A stretch of DNA of 64,000 nt from Lindgomyces ingoldianus (taxonomy: Eukaryota; Ascomycota; Dothideomycetes; Pleosporales; Lindgomycetaceae). Position numbers and translations under genes: made by a program. Location: positions 186,001 to 250,000 of the forward strand of contig NW_022985209.1 in assembly GCF_010093535.1 (NCBI RefSeq). Reading direction: 5' to 3'. Below the pieces are notes generated by a model. It saw only the letters and a list, made by a program, of their open reading frames with translations. It searched no databases and was not told where the DNA came from. Below are positions 58,193 through 64,000 of the stretch, piece by piece (position 1 is the first letter of the stretch; each line of letters opens with the position of its first letter).

Positions 58193-60094
58193 TTAATTAC
58201 TACCTCTTTAATAAAGTATAAATCCTAGACAAACTACTTTTAATGTAGGGATAATTAGCTTAGCTCTCTCTAGATTAAGTAAGAACCTTACACGAAATAA
58301 AAAAGCTCTAATAAAGTAATTAAATGCTATGTAGAATAAGCTTTAAAAACTAAAGGTAATAAGATAAGAAATAATTACTTTAAAATAAAACTTAGTGTAA
58401 GCAGCGTAAACTTAAAGACTGTAAGCTTTAAATTCATAGATTTAAGCTCTATAAATAGAAGTTATAAACCTTTAAAACTTTTCTTAAGAAAAAATAAGTA
58501 TAGCTGCTAAGAAAATATTAAAGTTAGCTTTACTTAAACTTTTTACTAAAAGCTTAAAAGATCTAAAGCCTTTCTTTACATAGTGCTACTTATATACATA
58601 GTATAATTAAGGACTATTTTAATTATATAAAGAAATAATATTATAGATAGAACTTTACTTTAATAGACTACTTACTGTTTAGTTCTAACTCTACACCAAC
58701 AACTAGATAAACTTTGAAGCAAATAGCTATACACTTTTGCCTAAGACTAAAAAAGTGTTTAGTAGTATTAACTTTTTTAAAGAAGCCCTTACTATAAATT
58801 ATAAACTAATAGATAAAGAAAGATTTGCAGCAGATAAAATAAACACTTTATAATAAAAAAAAGAGATAGTGTAACATTACGCAGTACGCTTCCGCAAGCA
58901 GCTAGCTATTTGTAGGTAGATAGACTAAAAAGCCCTCTGCAGAATGTTCTATAAAGGACTTTATAACATAATTAAAGATAAATTTATGCACAATAGAAAG
59001 CTAAATACTTTAAAAAGATACATTAAAAAAGCAACAACAGATAATAACTAATACAAAAAACATAAATAAAAAAAAGAAATAAGATAAGATAACTTAGAAG
59101 CCTAAGCTAGTACCTAAAAAGAAAGAAGCTCTCTATTATAATAAAAAGCTAATAAATCTTAGTTATGTAAAACACACATATAGTAACTTCTAAAAGAAGA
59201 TTAGAGCTTCTAGAAAAGGTAACAGACTACTAGTAATAAAGAAGCGGAAAAAACAGCTTTAAAAAAAAGCCTACCTAAACTGTAGAAAAGTAGGTTACTT
59301 CTATTAGAAATACCTAGACTTTAAAAAAGTAGAGAATAAAGATACTACTATAGTAATAAAAGCTACTACTATAGAATAAGATCTTATAGAGAATAAGATA
59401 AAAAAAGAATTAAATACTTTTTCTACTAAAGATATAGAGAAAACTATCCCTCTATAAACTGCTTTATATTATATTAGAAAGTAAAGCTTTAGGAGTTTAA
59501 CATCCTTAATAAGGCGCTGCAGGAAGTAGTAATCCTTAAAGAATACTAAACTACTACGCAAGTTTAAAGGTACATAGAAAATGTTAAAACAAAATAAGAA
59601 TAATTTCTTTTTAACTATTAAATAATAGAAACTTTTGCTAAAGAACTTACTAAATAATTTTAGTAATGTTAATGCTAGAAATATAGAGAGCAGTAGAACT
59701 ACTAGAACTATTATCTAGTAGTAAACTATAAAGTATTTATAAGAAACAACTATAAAACTTATAAAGCTATTAAACATATAGTAAAGGCACTTTATAACAT
59801 ATTAGAAGAAAAAGAGTAATAAGAATTTATTAAAGCTATCTAGAATAGGTAGAAGTAGCACTTTTATAAAAATGCTACTTTTAAAGTCTTAGCCCTTAGT
59901 AATAAAAGACCTAAGACTTTACTTTTACCTCTAGTAATTAGCTAAAAAGCACTTGCACTTAAGTAAAATAATAAAAAGTGTGTTCTATACAAAAGCTACT
60001 TTTATGCTATAAAACTATGCTAATAGAAAAAACACTTAGTGTAAGTAGTCTAAACTAAGAAATACCTAAGATAGATATAGGTTTAGCCTGTTCT

Positions 60095-60436
60095 TGTTAG
60101 ATATGCGCACCTACTGTCAAGACAGAAGGAACGCTTGACGAAAGCTGCTACATAGTACGAGCAATAAGCTCGAACAGTATGTTGCAGCAAATTGCAGCAT
60201 TTTGCAGCATTTTGCAGCAATTTGCAGCAATTTGCAGCATGTTGCAAGCTGGTCGCGCATAGGGCAAGTGCGCGAGGGACTCGGATCGGCAAAACAAAAA
60301 GCCGAGCAACACGAGTAGAGCAGAAAAAAGGATCGATAAATCAACACAATTAATACAATCAATCAATCATCCTATACATTATATCTAAACCCATCATTCA
60401 TCTTAGGAAGCCTAGAAACAGTGCTTTAATCTAACA
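60095..60436 (-). mobile_element. Solo LTR with GTTCT target duplication, nested in Gypsy
   Basis: 342 bp, ends TGTTAGATATGCGC and CTAACA, flanked by GTTCT (60090-60094 and 60437-60441). It is the reverse-strand relative of 30713-31013. The excess length lies mainly in a TTTGCAGCAA-type microsatellite at about 60180-60245 that has more units. Three short open frames on the minus strand are not genes. The body has normal GC; RIP-type changes appear only at the edges. Confidence 0.95.
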
Positions 60437-62921
60437 GTTCTAGTCTTAGTTAACTTAGCAGAATGCTCTTACCTATAGTACTACTACTCTAAACAATATT
60501 GCATACAGTACTAAAGTATAAAACACTGTGTGGGATAGTAGCCTGCCTAGAAAAGAACTACCTAAAGCTAGCACTAGAACAGGATAACATTAACTTGTAA
60601 AGAACTAGGTTATTAGCATTGCTAAAAATCTCCTTTACATAAAAAGCTACCCTAGCTAGACTGCAACTAACAGAGTAGATGCGTCTTTTACTATTTTTTA
60701 ATAAAAATCTAGCTAACTAGACAACTAGCTCCTCTACTATTACCTAGTTAGTAATAAAGACTGTAATTAACTAGATTATATTATTATAAGCTACTAAGAT
60801 AGTAAGGAAGATAATCTATTAGATAACTTAATAAATGTAACCTTTAATTAAACTTTAGCTTATAACAAAATCTTCTACAACACCTAAGCCCTAGTTGCTA
60901 TTTAGTAAGAGGTTAAATAAAGCCTTATAACAACTTTTATGTTCTAAGGGAAATAAGGCCTAGCTCTAGTAGATGGCAGCTGCACTTTTACTATAATTAA
61001 TGTTACCTAAGTAGAGAAACATAATGTTCTATACTAGGTTAAGAAGTCTCTTTTTAAGGTAACACTTGTAGACGCCTTATTACTAAAGTATAGAGGAGGA
61101 TAGATTAACCTAGAAACTAGTATAGGAACTTTAAAAACTCTAAATACTTTAGACTAAAAATCCCTAAGCATTTTTCCTTTTAAAGATAAGTATTAAGCTA
61201 TACTAGGCTATAACTAGCTATAGAAACATAACTCTATAATTAACTAGAAAAACATAATGTTAGAAACACTTAGTAACTATGTAGGAAGAACCTAGTTAGC
61301 CTGTTATAAGGATTCTTACTTACTTTACTTCTAAGTAAAATAAGAAAGTAGCTACTTCTTTAAGAAATAAAAACTATAAAGGTTTCTTTACTAAAAACTA
61401 AAAGCTTAAGCTATAAAAATTATAAAAAAAGAACTTACAAAGGTTATATTTAAAGAATTATCTACTAATAAAAGTATTAAATAGACTAGAGTATATTAAA
61501 TTACAGAAGAACAACCTATTCTCTAAGAATACTAGGAATATACAGACACGTTTAAAACCCTAGAGGACCTTAGAAAACTGCCCCTACATAAACCTTAGAA
61601 TTATGTAATAAACTTAGTAAGCAACTTAAAGCTTTACGCTTATAAGCTTAGACTACTAACTAAGGTATAAAAAAAAGCACTTTAAAAATATATTAACTAG
61701 ATGCTAGCTAGAGAACATATTTAAAAAAGTAACAGCCCTATAGCATTAGCTATAGTGTTTGTAAAAAAAAAGGAGAAAAAATTTAAGTCTACTAGAACTA
61801 TTAAACTTTTAATAAAAATATTATTAATAACTAATTTTTACTTTTTATTATCTAGAATATTATAAATTAGCTAAAAGAAACTAAGCATTTTACTAAGTTT
61901 AATATATAAGATAGTTTTAATAAAATCTAGATTTAAAAAAAAGACAAATAGCTTACTGCCTTTAAAACTTTATAAGGCTTATATAAACTTTTTATATTGC
62001 TATTTAGCTTAATAAACGCTCTAGTAACTTTTTAAAGAGTTATTAACACTGTACTTAACTTATATCTTAATGTCTTTGTTCTTATCTACCTAGACAACAT
62101 ACTAGTTTTTACTAAGAACACTTGTAAAGACTATATCTTAAAAATAAAATAAGTATTAAACAAATTATAAAAATACAGCCTTTATCTCCAGCTATTAAAG
62201 TGTAAGTTTAACATATAAGAAATAGAGTACTTAAGATTTATAATTAATAAAAAAAAGTAAAGATTAACCTAGCTAAAGTCTAAAAAGTCTTAGATTATCT
62301 AAAACTAATAACTATAAAAAAAGTAAGAGAATTCTTAAGATTAACTAAGTATATAAAATAAATAAATAAAGACTACTTAAAAGTTACACTCCTCTTAATA
62401 AATGCTATAATAAAAGAAAAAGTTATAGCAAAGTTTACTTAGACCTTAAAAATAGTAACTATGTTCTAAACACTTAAGCGCTTTATAAGTAAAAAACTAG
62501 TCTTAAAGATGTATAACTTATAACTAGAAACTAAGGTGAACATACACACTTTTTTCTAAGAAGAGAGAGCTGCACTTTATTAGAAACAGGAAAACAGGCA
62601 ATAGCACTTAGTAGCCTACTACTCTGCCAAGTTCTCTTCTGCTAAAGTAGACTATAGCATACTTAACAAAGAATTAAAAGCTATAGTAAATGCTCTAAGA
62701 ACCTAGAAAATAGAACTATAAAAACTAAAAAAACACTTTAAAGTCTTTACTAACTATGCTAACCTTGTTATATTCCTCTTTACTAAAAAACTTTTAGTAA
62801 TGCATGTATAATAGGCAATAAAACTTGTATAGTTTAACTTTATAGTAAGACACATTACTAAGATAAGTAACTAGTAGGTAGATACACTAAGCTAAAAAGT
62901 AAACTACTTTAATAAAGCTAA

Positions 62922-63117
62922 TGTCGCGTACACTAAGAGCCTTGGCTGGGGCTCGGAGCCTGGAGCGCAGCTTAGAGCCTAGGACACAGCTCAGGATCTA
63001 GAGATAGTATATTCCAAAACTCGGTGTATATAAAGAGAGCCTTCAACTCTCTTAGATAGCAGAGTCACTTCATCCGATCTTCTGAACAGCTACTGCCAGG
63101 CTATTTTATCCTCCACA
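62922..63117 (+). mobile_element. Solo LTR with GCTAA target duplication, nested in Gypsy
   Basis: 196 bp, TGTCGCGTACAC to CCTCCACA, with GCTAA at 62917-62921 and 63118-63122. GC-rich, with CTCGGAGCCTGGAGCG and a TATA-like GTGTATATAA. It interrupts the Gypsy body between RNase H and integrase. A truncated relative borders the gene island at 22411-22499. Confidence 0.93.
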
Positions 63118-64000
63118 GCTAATAAAAACAGTGAAGAACTAGTGCTGTTCTATAAAGAAGAAGACACACTAGTATATAATAGTTTAATACTAATAGAAAG
63201 CATAGCTACTTTTACTTTAGCATAATAAAAAAATAAAAACTTAATCTAGAAATATTATAAAGCACTAATGTTTAGACACTCTAGAATTAGAACTTTCTAG
63301 AAAAAGCTAAAGGTAGCTATCTCTTAGCCTATACCTAAGCTTAAATAGTTGTGCATAGAGGTATTATAAGAATGTAACAACTGCAATTAAAACAACCCTA
63401 GACAACATAAACTCTATAAGGCCCTCTAACTAATAAAGGCCTCTAAGCAGCTATAGTCTATAATAACTATAGACTTTATTACTAGCCTACCCCTTTTATA
63501 GAAACTAGGATTAGAAAGGCGCTGTAATATAATAGTTATAATAGTTAATAAAACTACTAAGTTTCTACACTTTTAAGCATTAAAAAAATAATAACAGCTA
63601 AAGAACCTATCTATAAATTAAAATAATATGTTTTTAGCATTTATAGCACCTCTAAAATTATTATATTAGATTATAATAAGCTATTTACTGCTTACTTCTA
63701 GTAGGTAGTAATAAAACACTTAAATATTAACTATAAACTATCTACAGCCTATTAGCCTTAAACAGATAGGCAAACAGAATAAGTAAATGCTAAAATAAAA
63801 AAATATTTATAAAAATATGTCTTTTATAAATAGATAAACTAGGCGGAATAGCTGCCTATAACTTAGCTAGCTATTAATACCCTTAAATTATCTGCTATAA
63901 AAAAACATCTTATAAAGCTAATTTTAGGTATTACCTGCGCTACACTCTAAAAGGGACATAACTATAGAACTTAGTTAAAGTAGTTAATAAAACAAACTAG

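Larger units (their letters stand above)
58193..64000 (+). mobile_element. Ty3/Gypsy retrotransposon body, runs off the window
   Basis: Ordered domains on the + strand, all with stops. A gag zinc knuckle relic CRKVGYFY lies near 59283-59306 (family CxxCGKxGHxxxxC). Reverse transcriptase reads LFSLINALVTF and LIYLDNILVF near 62000-62115. RNase H reads AYYSAKFSSAEVDYS with NKELKAIVNALRT near 62610-62700. Integrase reads KLSTAY and DRQTEVNA-type remains near 63735-63795, matching TAYHPQTDGQTERVN, then NWAELLPIT-like sequence. Two solo LTRs are nested in it (60095-60436 and 62922-63117). The 5' LTR is 57549-58192. Confidence 0.85.

Noticed and set aside
60083..60366. Three minus-strand open frames as genes
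   Set aside because: They are readings of the second solo LTR in different frames.

Overview
The window looks like a chromosome segment from a filamentous ascomycete (Pezizomycotina). Introns are short (about 42-85 bp) with GT/AG ends, and the gene families are typical of that group: a secondary-metabolite P450, DHA2 efflux pumps, an MBOAT-type acetyltransferase, a PTH11/rhodopsin-domain protein and a fungal coactosin. Most of the rest is AT-rich, TpA-rich DNA full of TAA/TAG stops in which transposon coding can still be read. That is the expected result of repeat-induced point mutation (RIP). Species was not determined.

Layout. 1-10.8 kb: degenerate repeats, including a PIF1/Helitron-type helicase remnant, a solo LTR with its target duplication, a deleted pogo element and a GC-rich 30/90-bp minisatellite. 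11.5-22.4 kb: the main gene island. In order it holds a lipocalin-like protein (+), P450 (-), DHA2 MFS pump (-), wax-synthase-like O-acyltransferase (-), rhodopsin-domain membrane protein (+) and a wrecked fungal transcription factor (-). The first five read through intact after splicing. The set looks like the tailoring, export and regulation part of a secondary-metabolite cluster; no PKS, NRPS or terpene cyclase lies inside it. 22.4-33 kb: RIP-hit DNA with three foldback (palindromic) pogo derivatives, a 204-bp tandem array and a clean solo LTR. 33.2-35.8 kb: a second small island with an intact DHA2 MFS gene and an NTF2/SnoaL-like fragment, bracketed by inverted repeat arms. 36-49 kb: nested transposons (a complete Fot1/pogo element, a miniature LTR element and a full-length Ty3/Gypsy element with 592-bp LTRs). 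49-53.6 kb: a Tad-like LINE split by a hAT element. 53.6-54.2 kb: an intact coactosin gene. 55-64 kb: two Gypsy elements in opposite orientation; the right-hand one carries two nested solo LTRs and runs off the window.

How the genes work together. The P450 would oxidise and the MBOAT enzyme acylate a small lipophilic metabolite at the ER membrane, and the DHA2 pump would export it. The adjacent regulator has lost its N-terminal DNA-binding region at an LTR fragment, is split by a solo LTR and carries in-frame stops, so the island may have lost its local regulation. All exon joins were made by hand from splice signals and reading frame; no database search was possible.
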